This document shows, in pieces, positions 22,305 through 34,882 of a DNA stretch of 64,000 nt (position 1 is the stretch's first letter; the number at the start of each line of letters is the position of its first letter). Under the pieces are notes generated by a model, which was not told the origin of the DNA, searched no databases, and saw nothing but the letters and a program-made list of their open reading frames with translations. The stretch comes from Lingula anatina. Its lineage: Eukaryota > Brachiopoda > Lingulata > Lingulida > Lingulidae. A program made the position numbers and the translations under genes. The stretch spans positions 990,953-1,054,952 of the forward strand of contig NW_019775513.1 of assembly GCF_001039355.2 (NCBI RefSeq). The letters are read 5' to 3'.

Positions 22305-25300
22305 TAATAAAGTGCTGAGATAGCTGGACGCAGATTGAAAAAAGCACATTCGTTTACATTACGCTTACAACACCTTTTTAAAAGTTACACGTACTTACAT
22401 CATCATAAACAAAAACAAAACAAATCACATGTATGTAGATACTGGCAGTTTACTAAAAATAATAGACCAAAGTTATTCTTAGGTTGTGCACCTGTCTAAT
22501 TGGCAACTGAATTTGCTCAGGAAAAAGGGCAAATGCATAGAAACGGTCTTAATTAACTTAACGTTGCATTCTTGAAGTATAAATAGGTTTTTAACCTTTG
22601 CAATAAAAGCCAAAGCCTCTAGCTTTATAACAAAGTAAATGTACAGAATGAATGTTAATACCACATAAAAGTACTTAGAACGACAAAACATTTGCAGTTG
22701 CAGTTAACATGGTGGATTTTCTGTACATTTATCTACATAGACCTACATATTTTTATCATAGAAAATATGAATAATTGACTCCTGAAAATGGGCCCACATT
22801 CTTGAGATCTTGGATTCCTCTTAGTATCTTGGAATCCATGAAAATAATAATCATGCAATGAGCTTGTTTGAGTGATCGTACTAAAGAAATAACCCGTGGC
22901 CAAAAATTGATTTATTAATAAAAATGCTATTTAAGAAATGACGAGGTATTACCTTTTAACGTTACACACATTGTGTTTCGGTTTAGTGTGAATTAAAAGG
23001 GGCCGATGGCAGATCATAAAGATATTCCATATGGATAATATTGCAAAATCAAATAATTCTTGATATATAGGAAATGGGTCTCAGCCACCAAACTAAATGA
23101 GCTGTCTCTCGGCATCCTGTTTTGGTTTTCTCGCAAATCCCAAGAAGCTGGAGGAGCCGTGTGCAAATTCAGGATGCGTATCCGCCACTACCCCGAGCAC
23201 ACCCAAAAGTGAATATACAATTAGTATTGCAGAATGGTTCAGGTTGTTATAAGAGAGAGAATCTATTTTGGGCCTCCTTAAAATTCTGGAACCAGTGTAA
23301 TATCCAAAATGCATGTCCATAGACTGGTTTTAAGTCTTGGGGTCAAGTGACACGCACCCTAGCTTTGTATTTTGAACATATACAGTATATATGACAATAT
23401 CCTTCGAGCTTCAGATTAAATAAAACCACTTCAATGCGGAGACTCATACTGGGGCCTTCACAGGAAGGCGACCCTTGTTCCTCTTTTGTGAGACTGAGAC
23501 TGGCCAGGTACGTAGCTGTTGAAGCCCCAGTTGTCGTTCTGGTCGTGTACCATACAAATATTGCGAGTATACTCCTATTTATTGGACAATTCATTTTCGG
23601 TACAAATATTGCATTAAGTTGTTAATCGCCTGGATCATTAGTTCATTATCAATGTTCTAAAATGGCAAAATTTGGCACAGCTGTGGAATAATGAAACTTC
23701 TAAAGGCCCCATATCCAGATGATAGATTGACGTCTTAAATTTGATAAAATTCGTAAGATGAGAAGGCCCAAGGTTTCAAGTTAAAATACTTTGCCGACAG
23801 TCATGCAGTCGAACAAATTTGTCACGGCATTAATCGTGATTTGTGTTCGTTACAATATATCAAAACACTCACTGGTGACATAAAAAACGTTAAATTGCGT
23901 GATTAAAGAAACATATTTTGCACAAACATGTATGTGTCATTTATGTGTGCATGGTTAATATGCACTATAATTATTGTTAGTCATAAGTATCATCTGCTTT
24001 TGATACATGTTAATGATTAGTCAGATTACAGAGAAAAACATACTGGTGAGATGTGTAAATGTGAGGGGATTTTTTTGACACATTTTCCGATAATCTGATA
24101 ATTTTCCAACGAAGCTTGAATAACCTTTTTCAAATGTTTCATCTGTAAAGGAAAACAAAGATATATACGTGCTACTTCATTATCACTGCAACTTTGCCAA
24201 TCGACAACAGGACGATTTTGCTGACTTTCTCCAGTATGTCATTCCCACCTCATTCCCATCTCAAAGTGTAAAGGTGTTCTCGTTATGTTTAGGGCATTTT
24301 TGCAGTTTCTTTTGTCGTTAGAGTAACACAGCACAAACCTCTTTCTTCCTAATCTGAGGGTCGTGTACAGACGTTTTTTTTTATAAATTTCTTGGAAAAT
24401 TAGCCTTTCCATCACTTTTGTTTTGCTTTTGACAATTAAAGCCAATGAATCCCACCGCTATCTGCTTTCGTGGAAACTGTTGTTTGCTGTCTTTCAACCT
24501 CGCAATTTCTGAAGAAAGCAAAATGTAAGCCACCATTAAAAAGACGGCAGTGCCATATCTTTATGGATTATTTGAACCGCTTAACAAATGGAATGCATAA
24601 TCTTAAATGACACTGGCATTCTTCAGACATTTTCAGGTATAGAGTCAGAACTTTTTACCCTTGCCAAAATGAGATGCATTGGACAGCTTTTAAATATTTT
24701 GAAGGAATATTAAACTTGATTTCTTCTCAAATTTCTGTCTAATGCATCGTGAAAAATTATTACTCACCTACTTCTGTCTCAAAAAGAAGTAGGTTAACGG
24801 ATCATTATGGTAACAAGAAAAAAATAGCGACATAAAAAGGCCCGTTGTCTTCCAGTTTAGGGAGGAAGTTGTGATTCTGTCTGGGTCCAAATGCCGCCTG
24901 CCAATGCCTTCAGCAGAAGAACAGAACCTGGTCTACACGCCAGGTTGATATTCGTAAGGACAAAACCTTTACGAAATAACCGCTGGGGCTTTCATTCATT
25001 TGGACATGGTAACCGGGTTACATGTTGGTGTCATATCTTTAAGCCCAACTGGGTCCAGAATACCACCACCTGCCCGGCCTTTTGAACATGCCGAATTTGG
25101 TCAGTCAATCTAGCTGGGGAATCATCTAGAACCCACACTTATATCATGAAAGTGCGTTTTCACAAAATCTTTTTGTGGTGACTGTATTCAAAACAGGTCT
25201 GAACTACAAAGGAAAACTGTTTCAGCAGACGAATATACTACAGGCTTCCAACATAAACCAGCCTGGGTTAAGTAGTTCGACTTCTTAACATTAATAAGAT

Positions 25301-27852
25301 TGGCCTAGTTCTGAAACAGATCGAATGCACTGCCGAGGTGCCAAGTAGCTTTCAGTCTTATTGGAAATGCAATCTGATTCTATAGTGTTCGTGGTATTCA
25401 AAAGAATCTTTCGCTTGCGCTGTTCAAACCAATTTGCCGTGAAAACAGCATTTCTGGCAAAATACCAAATGTTGTTACACAATACTGCTTAGCACATTGC
25501 ATTTTTCAATTTTTTGATGGCACCTGGTGCCGCAGTAGTACATACAGATTGATTTTCACCGCTAGCTAGATCCGTTCACCTTTTCCCTTATTGTAAAAGA
25601 TTCATCTACATGCCACCTGCGTCCTTTCCAAAAAAAAAAAAAAAATGGCAGAGGTTCTAAACTTACACCTATGGAATAGCAACTGGATCGAATGTAACGG
25701 CTTGACAAGATCTACCAAAAACATAGACACAAACTGTCCACTTGAATTTCAGGACACTTTGTTCTATGTGTTCTGAAAGTTACGCATAAGTGTTGGCCCT
25801 AGAAATGTGATATGTTCGAAAAAATTCGAAATACACACATGTAATTTTTGACACTATATGTTGTCTATTTTGTTAAAGATGAATAATCCCTATTCTTATA
25901 TGTAAAATGCAAAAAAAAAAAAACTTTCTATACTTATCAACTATTGATGAAGGTTTATCATACTCAGATGACTCACAGTGTTCCTGAAATGATGTATTTT
26001 GCTTGTGTCAGAACGAGAATGAATGAGAATGAGTAAAAGTGAAAATTCTGAGGCAATATGCTTGAACAGGTAAAGCCATAGATTGTCAGATAGCTGTTCA
26101 CGCAAAGAGGTTCTCAAGAATGGCCAGGCCAATCCAAAAAAAAAAAAAATCATTCATTGATTTTGACTTGTTGAATAACGGCATCAAACATCCCTTCTAT
26201 TCCCATATTCATGAATCTACAGCGTATCTTGAAAGGTTCTACTCTGGTGAGGCCGGTTGTTTTTTAAATGCTCCTCCTTTTTAAGAGAATGGATAAAATA
26301 TTTTCTCTACTTAAAAGCTGACTGTCAAAGTTATTCATGACTTTAACACCGATACAGACAATCATACATGTATAAATCTTACGAGACCCCCATTAAATAT
26401 TGACGAAGGAAATGAAAGCAATGACAAGGCTTGTCAGGATTCAATATTTATCATCAAGAAAACTACATGTGCACAACTGAACCACAAATGTAAAAAAATT
26501 AGGCTAACGGATCATATGTACAAAGCTCTAAGTAGTTTGAATAAGAACGGAAATTTCACTGTGCACAATTAACAAAATAATATCAATAGATAAAGTACCA
26601 TCATGTGAGCATATGACTTAGGCCTATCCTTTGTTAGTCATTTTCTTTCATCAGTGCACGTTTTATGTTTTGCCAAGTGACATTTTCTCAAATCACCGCT
26701 TGAAATATTCTACTGTTTTCTTCAAAAGCAAGTAAATCTAAATTTTGACACGAAAAGGAACTGGAGATTAGACGTTTTCTGCGTCGACTGAGTGTTCCAA
26801 CTAATGCCCCCCCCCCCCTGAAAACGAAAGACAATACTAATGTACTGCTAAAAAATCGTTATAACGTTAAACTTTATTCTTTTGACTTTATGTTTGATAG
26901 CAAATATCTCTGTGAATGTGCTTGATTTTCGCTGCCATTTTTTCTTGACATTTGTAGTTCAATTGATTTATCTTCAATTGCATATTAAATTTTTGAACAT
27001 TTCTATGACATTGTATGGAGCACTGCATAGTTTTGGCTTGTAAAAAGGAAATGAAAAAAAATTGAGACAACAAGAACATTCTTAACGGAATTAACAGCAG
27101 ATTTGTTTCGTTAATTTTGTTTCTTTCAATAATTCTTGAAATCATCGTTCTCTTGTTGCTTTTCTTTGCAAACAGAACATTCAAAACACAAAAAATTTTA
27201 CTGATAAAAATGACGTAAGGGGGTAAGGAAATAGCCAGTTCGAGCCAGTTCGTGTGTATGGGCATAGCTTGCTAAAAAGCAAATTTGGACAATATTTTTC
27301 ATCTTTGATCTAACTTGAAAGCTACAATCGCTTCATTGAGCAGTGCCGCGAACCGCTTGGAGTAGGTCCCATGGACTGCCATGTGACATGGAGAGTTGGA
27401 AACCGTACAGGGATAACATCATGCAATTGCAAGAAAACCAACTAAACACTAATAAACAGGAAAACCAATTAAACTCTTACAAACATCACATCTTTTCGGA
27501 GAAAATTGCACTGTCGATAACATGCTTGATCTCATTTGGAGATTAAAACACAGATCCGTATAACTATTAGTTACAGCGCACGTTCTGCCACTTTATGGCC
27601 ACGTTGTTCTTAGTCCATCTTTGCTTTCACGCATAGACCAACGTGCTTGCTTTTGATTCATAGATAAAGATGTTGTCTTGATCTACAAGGGTCTTTTAAA
27701 ACTAATAAAATCTCGTAAATGAGCCAAGATGTTCGTTAGCTTGGTAGTTGGATCATATATGATAATAATCGAACACAAGCCAAAAACCTTTCATAACGTA
27801 AGCTTACGACTATCAACATCAGCTGTCACCAGCCACCCGTGAATAGGGACGA

Positions 27853-27868
27853 GGGGGGGGGGGGGGGG
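27853..27868 (+). repeat. Poly-G run (16)
   Basis: Pure G homopolymer. Confidence 0.95.
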
Positions 27869-30800
27869 TCGATCTACCTGACAATGATAAGGGGGTCCTG
27901 GCCGCTATGTCACCTGGCGGTCAGTGAGTTACAACATCTACTCACATCATCGATGAAGGCTTATGTCCAGGTAGGACCCAAGTGTTTCCTGTCATCTCTA
28001 CCTATCCCCGGTTTGCGTCCCGTCAGTTAGAACTGCCAAAAACCAGATCGAACTGGGTTGAATTTCCAATTGATAGTGGCTTGTATGATCAACTGGGATG
28101 CTCTTTATTCAGATATATCTTCATTTCTGGGAATGATTTATTGTTCTTGGGGGTTTCTAAATCCTTCTTCGATTAACAACTAGAACAACTAACATGCCAA
28201 ATACTTTTTAATGATACTGAGAAAATCAATTGAGGGGAAAACAAAAGCCTTGAATCAAACTTATATTGCTCCTATTATTTTCCGTGGATCGTCTTTTAAT
28301 TTGTTTCTTTTTCATTTTATCCATTCAAATACTAATTTATTGGTCTACTTATTTATTAAGTATACCGGTACCTTATAAAATCTCGATTTTGAAGATTAAC
28401 GCCATAAGTCTCCTTTGTTTTTCAGTTTCTATGTCTGTCTTTTTAGGCATTTAGGCTTCCTTTTAGGCATTTAGGCATTTAGGCTTCCTTTTTGTGTTCA
28501 CCTATTTCATTACCTTGCCTGCTGCTCTCTGATTTTTAACAGTAAATAGCTTTTAAACAGAAGGAAAACTGTAATTGACATCCCGAATTCATCACTTTAA
28601 ACGCATCCGTATTGTTTGACTTCCTGCCAGCACACGTCAGTCATTTATTCAACCAATAAACCTTTAATGAATTAAAATAATATGATTATTGTTCGGCACT
28701 TGCTTTGGGTTTGTTAACACATACGGTGTTGAAAATCGATGCTAACGACCGTAATAACAGATCTGTTGTATCAGATAACGGATAGATTAAGAGTTATTTT
28801 GTTTCAAGGGAAAATGTCACTTTCTACCCTGTGACGTTAATCTACATCAAATTAAAGAACAAAAATGAACACAGCAACCGCAATGTATTTTAAACCGGCG
28901 AGAGCAGTATTCTTTCGACGAACGTTAAGTTGCAGTTACTATTTGGCACATTACAATGTAGCAATACCAGATTGCATAAGCCCAATATATTTGACGTTTG
29001 AACGGATCCTAGTATAAGGATTTGTTTCATTCATATAATATATTCCGTATCACATCAAAGTATCAGTTCAAAAAATTATTCATACTGACACGGACACATG
29101 TGTATGGCAGTAAGATAAAGGTGCTATCACATTTAGTTAAGGCAAAAAACACTCCAGTGCAGTTACAAATACAAAACTGTACTAAAATAGTTTCCCATAA
29201 CATCACGCCAAGTTATTAAATAGGATTTAGGTAAACCACATCAAAAGACGCATCCACGTTTAGACGCCGTTTAATATTGCCTTTGAGGATGCATCAAACG
29301 TTACAGAATATTTTATTACTGAGTGACGTACACAAAACACGCAATGACTATTAAAAGAGCCTAACTGTTCTCTGCGTCAGATTTCATAAGATTTAACAAT
29401 AAGCTAAGACATCATAGACCTACAGTCTTCGTGCGTAAAGAATAGCTGGATATGCCTCTGATGAATTAATCAGGGGATAGAAAAGTGCATCACAGCCTAG
29501 CAGCGTAGGTACTACACGTAGCGAATTGTGAAGGGCACAACCCTTCTTCCATTTCCATGTTTGACAGGTTTCTACAAAATACCGACAATTATGATAAAAC
29601 AGCCTCCGCACGTTTTACTAAAACGCCTTATAATTGACTCGGAAGACACAATCAATAGAAAGAATATGAATCAAAAATTAGCGGCGCAAAAATACTACGC
29701 AATACAGAATATAAAAAGAATTATTTCATTTCCCAGGCCACTTTTGATGGGCTATTATACTACAAATTTGATCACTGTGGCATAATTCCTAACGTAAAAA
29801 GGCGCTAATAATTTGCCTAATAATTCGTCAATGAATAGAAACATCATTATTTAGTCACCTCATTATCAGTTCAAACAGTATATACCAAAAGGCAAACATC
29901 AGTTGCTTCGCTCCCATTAGCATGTAGAATTTGTTGTATCTCACATCTATAAAGAAGCTCTTGTCTTCGAACAGTGCTAATGTTATTCGATGGTATCCAT
30001 GCGTCCATACACGAAAAACAGCATAATCACACTTATCCATGTTACTGAGTTGAAAACAGACTATCAGATGAAGCTATTATATAAAGTAACTGCACAGGCA
30101 CAGAAGCTAGGGGTTTGCCATTTCTTTAAGATAAAGCAAGTATTATATAAATAATACTTTACTGTAGATTTAAACCAGACTTAAACCAAATTTAAACCAG
30201 AACAAATAAATATATAGATATGGAATTTTATTGATTATTACATTTGTTTTGAAAGGTTGAAAGGTTCATATGAACCGAACGTCGGTGGAGCGTGGATTCA
30301 AGTTCAGCCGAGTCAAATTCAGCCCACATGTCAAACTGCATCTTCTTCATATTTTGGCCGTTAAATGAAATACTTACTTGACCTTCTTATCTGCCCCGTT
30401 AATATACAACACAGAAAACAAGCAAAAATCCGTTCAAATATAATTTTTCGGATAATACGCAACGTTGCATTGTGGAATTTCTCTAAGTTCTTCTATTTGA
30501 AACTAAATGATGACATTTGGTAAGTTTTTGTGTCAAAAAATAACATCAAATGCATCTTTAACTGGTCGTGTTTTGGTATGATGGCTGACGTGTCCCTGAG
30601 TGGTTTTGGTACTCATCAACAGCTCAAACTGGCCTTGGGAGACTGGTGACTTTGCTCGATCGCAAAACTTCTAACAAATGTTAAAGCAAAGTGAACAATT
30701 CATTCTCATGCTTCCATATTTGCAATTTAAGAAATGAAATTAGGGACTTAGAGTGTAAAAAAAAAAAAAAAAAAAACATGTGAACATTGAACGTAAAATG

Positions 30801-30962
30801 GTCCGAATGAAAACGCATGCCAACCATATTGCATTATCAGTTTTGGAAAGAGTCACACAGGTTGTCAGCATTAAGAGATTTTGTTGCTCTTGATATATAT
30901 CATACGTGTAAATAAAATACGAAGACACGCAGGCACTGGGTTATCTGCTTCCTTGTTTTAGA

Positions 30963-30985
30963 CATGGACAAATAATTTGTCCATG
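30963..30985. repeat. Perfect 23-bp palindrome
   Basis: CATGGACAAAT-A-ATTTGTCCATG, two 11-bp arms around one base. It lies 11 bp before an inverted-repeat element. Confidence 0.8.
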
Positions 30986-30996
30986 CTTTAGAAAAG

Positions 30997-31175
30997 TGGG
31001 CCGGTGTAACGTGACAGAGAGTCCCCCATAACAGGGAGGCCGCTTCTCATTCATTTGTACAGCTGAGCCTCGCCCTAGATTTTGGCCCATTTAGGTCAAA
31101 CTTACCCTAACCATTATAACTATATGGAGGGTGGACTTTCTGTTATACGGTCCCTCAGTTTCGTGACACCGGCCC
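30997..31175. mobile_element. Candidate MITE with imperfect terminal inverted repeats (TGGGCCGGTGT)
   Basis: The left end TGGGCCGGTGTAACGTGACA and the reverse complement of the right end TGGGCCGGTGTCACGAAACT align for about 45 bp with mismatches, including a shared ATAACAG block. Length about 179 bp with no coding potential. No target-site duplication was found, so the ends are uncertain. Confidence 0.55.
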
Positions 31176-32213
31176 ACCTCCACTTGGTTTCGACGGCGTT
31201 TTGCCTCACGTTTTAAAACTCATGCATTGATGGAAGTACAACAGGACGGACTTAAATGAGACGTGCTTAAACATGGGTGGCGGGGATACTGGATTAAAGA
31301 ATCAAAGCCATTAGCTCGGGAATCACCACCTTGGGAATCAACAGATATCCATTTGCCGAAAAGATGTTAGCACTTTTTGAGGTAATATCCTAGGGAACAA
31401 TGATCCGAAGTGAAAATAATATGGAATTCTGCTGAAACAGTCTATCGGTAAATTTGAGAGACACGAATTGTATAGCACTTTAAGGTCTTGAGGTTTTGTC
31501 ATTAACAACCTGTCTCTAGTTACACGCAGTCACGTTTTAAAACATACTTTGTAAGTTAAGGCTTTGTTCTTAGAATATTGAAATGTGGATAATATGCAGC
31601 CCTATATACTAGTTGGCAATTTAAAGGGACTTTACCGCAAATAATCTTTAATTGATCCAAGTTGAGAAATGGCATAGAACCTGGATAAAATTTGAATAGG
31701 GGCATGTCCCTGTCAAAAGAGCGTAAATTTAGCCCCAAAACTCCATACTCGGCCTTGCTATGGTAAATACAACAGGAATCTACCCGGTTCAAAGTTGCTG
31801 ACTTGTGCTTGCGTGGTGTAGGCGAAAGACACTTGATTACGTAATTTGTTCGTTTTCTTTTTATAATTTTAAAAAATTTCTTACATTTGTAAAAACACGA
31901 GCTACTCTAAATAAAAATGTGTCATTACAACTGCCAATTGTCTTGGGATACGGTAGAGGCTCGGTCTTGGCGAAAGATTATTTCGAACTCCCCTATTTTC
32001 ATTAATTAAACCTCTCAGACAAAGGAAAAGACGCAATGTGGCTTTGTTGAGGCATTGGTAACCATACAGATGACATGCCGCACTAAAAGCATAAGAACAC
32101 CCGAGAGTCAATATGTATATGATATCAAACTTAAGATTATGCGCATTTCGTTGATGGACTAAAAACCATGTGCAGTGGACCACTATCTACTCTTTAAATA
32201 ACCACCCTTAGCA
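31176..32213. other. No gene recognised
   Basis: Contains a 78-codon minus-strand ORF at 31556-31792 without a recognised domain. The flanking TTAAAGGGACTTT (near 31620) looks like repeat-derived sequence. Confidence 0.35.
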
Positions 32214-32660
32214 CAACAGATGTACCAGGACTCGAACGTGTTGTCGTAAACAAGACCACCTTGGAACAAATAGACGTAGTATAGCAATTAAGTGTTGGTC
32301 TTTTTAACGGACAAAACGAAAAATACCCTCAGCATTGCCTTACGGCTAAGCGAAACATTACATCTTACAGATATGCCCTTCTTCAAAAGCAAACAGCAAA
32401 AAGATAAAGAAAATAAGTTAAAGGTTCTTAGACAGCTTGCTCAGAACGACACATCCACGTTAGATGGACCCATCATGGAGGAATGGAAAATAAACTAATG
32501 GGCACGTTAAGCACGGGGTCGTAAAGATTGCCGATTTATTTATTATTTTTCTTTTTGAAATAATTATCTTCTGTAAGAAAAATACAAAAGTGAGCAATGC
32601 CAGCAACGAAACGCAATCGGTTAAGTACACATGTACGAGTAAGAAAGAAGAGAAAGAGTT
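32214..32660 (+). pseudogene. Decayed coding fragment, tandem copy 1
   Basis: The frame from 32216 reads TDVPGLERVVVNKTT... to a TAG at 32282-32284, then QLSVGLFNG, a frame change with about 57 extra bases, and KLKVLRQLAQNDTSTLDGPI ending EEWKIN at 32496-32498. The same protein elements appear in order in the next 0.4 kb. No family is recognised; the second half looks like a charged helix. Confidence 0.5.
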
Positions 32661-33065
32661 CAACAGCTGTTCCAGGCCTAGTGCGTCTTATCGAAAACAT
32701 GACCATCCATGAAATGGACATTGTATAACAGCCAACTGTTGGTCCATTCAACGGATTTTCAGACATAGCTTCTCTTCTTCAAAACGTAAACAAAACAAAA
32801 CAAAGACAAGAAGAGGAGTTGAACATCCTCAGACAACTTGCTGGAAACGGTCACTCCAAGTTAGATAGATCCATCTTGAATGGCAACGAGACTGAACTAT
32901 TGAACACAAAAACCTTTAAATGCCCACAACGACATTTATACATACACTGTAATTACCAATATTTTTTCTTTTTTATTTCTATCTTCCGTCAGTAAAAAAA
33001 CGACGAGAAGTACCTGTAACGAAACCCAGTTGACTAAGTACACATGTACATGTACAAGTAAGAAG
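32661..33065 (+). pseudogene. Decayed coding fragment, tandem copy 2
   Basis: The frame from 32663 reads TAVPGLVRLIENMTIHEMDI up to TAA at 32726-32728, then continues in the same frame QPTVGPFNG, SDIASLLQNVNKTKQRQEEE, LNILRQLAGNGHSKLDRSIL and beyond. It parallels copy 1 including the stop at the equivalent place (TAG there, TAA here). Both copies end in related CACATGTAC-AGTAAGAA sequence. The stop probably predates the duplication. Confidence 0.5.
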
Positions 33066-33092
33066 TACGAAACTTCGTAGCTACATGTATAT

Positions 33093-33096
<4 letters not shown>

Positions 33097-33134
<38 letters not shown>
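33097..33134 (+). repeat. (AG)n microsatellite
   Basis: Uninterrupted AG dinucleotides. Confidence 0.95.
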
Positions 33135-33136
<2 letters not shown>

Positions 33137-34505
33137 TTTCGTTTATTACCGAAGACATGGTAACATCAGATGCTGTCGTAGTATATATGAGGTAACATCC
33201 GCTCTCTATTTACAAAAATGAAAACATCGTAAAATAACAACTGTCAATATGTATATAATCTGTACTTGACATTTTGATGAATATTTCTTAAAATCTCCTA
33301 AGTACGAAAGACGAGATCATGGGAAACCCAAGGTGATGACAAAATTCGCACTTGTTTTGTCGCACTGTCGTTTTTCTAAACCTCCAAAGACTACCCCAGG
33401 GTGTAATGCCATGTCAGGGCAATCTAGAATAGTTCTGTCCTTTGAAATGTGATGATTATCTCGATGGCAAATGTCAGTGGTTGACCGGTGACAGGTAAAC
33501 ATGTTATTTGTGGGCTAAATTGGCATTTTCATTGGGTAATCCATGTCATGCAATATATCAGTCAACAACCCACTTTGTAACTCCAATACACGCACAATAC
33601 ATAATGTTTAACTTCTTATTTCACTTAAAGGGCTACACGAGTTGAGATTCGGGTAAAATTTCCATGTTGTTTTGTAATGTGATTACAGCCAAGTCGTTTG
33701 AGGCTACTTAATTTTGTAAATCAAATGAATGGCGTTATGCCAGTAAGAATGTGCCTGTAAATAGCCAGATAGGACTAATTTTGTGTTATTATGTAAAATA
33801 ATAGCATGCTACTTTAGGATTAGTGAAACTGAGATTTCACCCACATCGCAAATCATTTGCTTGGTACTTAAAGCTTAACCAATATCTGCTCATTTTGACA
33901 GAGGCAATGTCAATAATCACAAGAAGTCTGTTCCAAGACTACATGCAGCATATCTTGTATCTTGTTAGTTACATTCACGTCTCTATTTTTAACCACGGAA
34001 ACGAGTTTTTGGTCTTCATATTTCATTTAACACATTATCCTCTTATCCAGATTTCCCTCAGAAAAGTGTTACATTGTAATTGCACCTTCCCGCGCCTTCA
34101 TCGGCCGTGCTTATAGGAAGGCATGGCACAGAAGTACCAACAGCCACTGTTGTCATCTACGGTGTATATTACTTTGCCCACACGCATCTGTTCACTTCCC
34201 CTTAATTTTACCTTGAACGACGAAAAAGTTCCCGAGAGAGTGCATTTCTTCTCAAATTTTACGGTCTTGACTTGTCAATTTCCTCAGCTTCATCCGTCGA
34301 CAATGAACTAAATGTTTCATTTTTTCTCAAATTCCCAGGAGTGCCAGTGTCTTTTCAGTGTTTCTAAGAAATGTACCTACGCTGCCACTCTGCATGTGGA
34401 CACTAAAGATGAAGCACAATTTGTAAATTTAGAAACAAACCTTACAGTTATGAAAATAAAATATCAGTAGAATTTTTCATACTGATCCCCCTCCCACCGT
34501 ACAAA
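33135..34505. other. No gene recognised
   Basis: A minus-strand ORF at 33317-33502 has a protein-like composition but no domain or clear acceptor. Other ORFs are short and overlap. Confidence 0.35.
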
Positions 34506-34533
34506 CCCCCCCCCCCCCCCCCCCCCCCCCCCC
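34506..34533 (+). repeat. Poly-C run (28) abutting the assembly gap
   Basis: 28 C residues run directly into the N block, so the run was probably the cause of the break. Confidence 0.95.
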
Positions 34534-34882
34534 NNNNNNNNNNNNNNNNNNNNNNNNNNNNNNNNNNNNNNNNNNNNNNNNNNNNNNNNNNNNNNNNNNN
34601 NNNNNNNNNNNNNNNNNNNNNNNNNNNNNNNNNNNNNNNNNNNNNNNNNNNNNNNNNNNNNNNNNNNNNNNNNNNNNNNNNNNNNNNNNNNNNNNNNNNN
34701 NNNNNNNNNNNNNNNNNNNNNNNNNNNNNNNNNNNNNNNNNNNNNNNNNNNNNNNNNNNNNNNNNNNNNNNNNNNNNNNNNNNNNNNNNNNNNNNNNNNN
34801 NNNNNNNNNNNNNNNNNNNNNNNNNNNNNNNNNNNNNNNNNNNNNNNNNNNNNNNNNNNNNNNNNNNNNNNNNNNNNNNNNN
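34534..34882. other. Assembly gap (349 N)
   Basis: Unknown sequence; nothing can be called across it. A single N also occurs at 41404. Confidence 0.99.

Larger units (their letters stand above)
17807..30962. other. Long region without a recognised gene
   Basis: AT-rich with simple repeats: (TA)n near 19078, a (GT)n tract at 22263-22304, poly-A near 25630 and 25909, poly-C near 26808, poly-G at 27853-27868, and a TTTAGGCAT tandem at 28446-28492. A patch of higher GC at 23100-23600 has short ORFs on both strands and splice-like sites (CAG|GTACGT at 23508 on the plus strand) but no convincing exon. Other ORFs up to 125 codons are AT-rich and show no domain. Confidence 0.5.

Noticed and set aside
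23093-23594. Higher-GC patch with signal-peptide-like and KR-containing short frames that might suggest a neuropeptide precursor
   Set aside because: Open stretches occur on both strands and no combination gave a phase-consistent signal peptide plus cleavage-site arrangement.
26888-27265. 125-codon minus-strand ORF
   Set aside because: Ile/Asn/Lys-rich translation of AT-rich sequence, without splice signals or domain.
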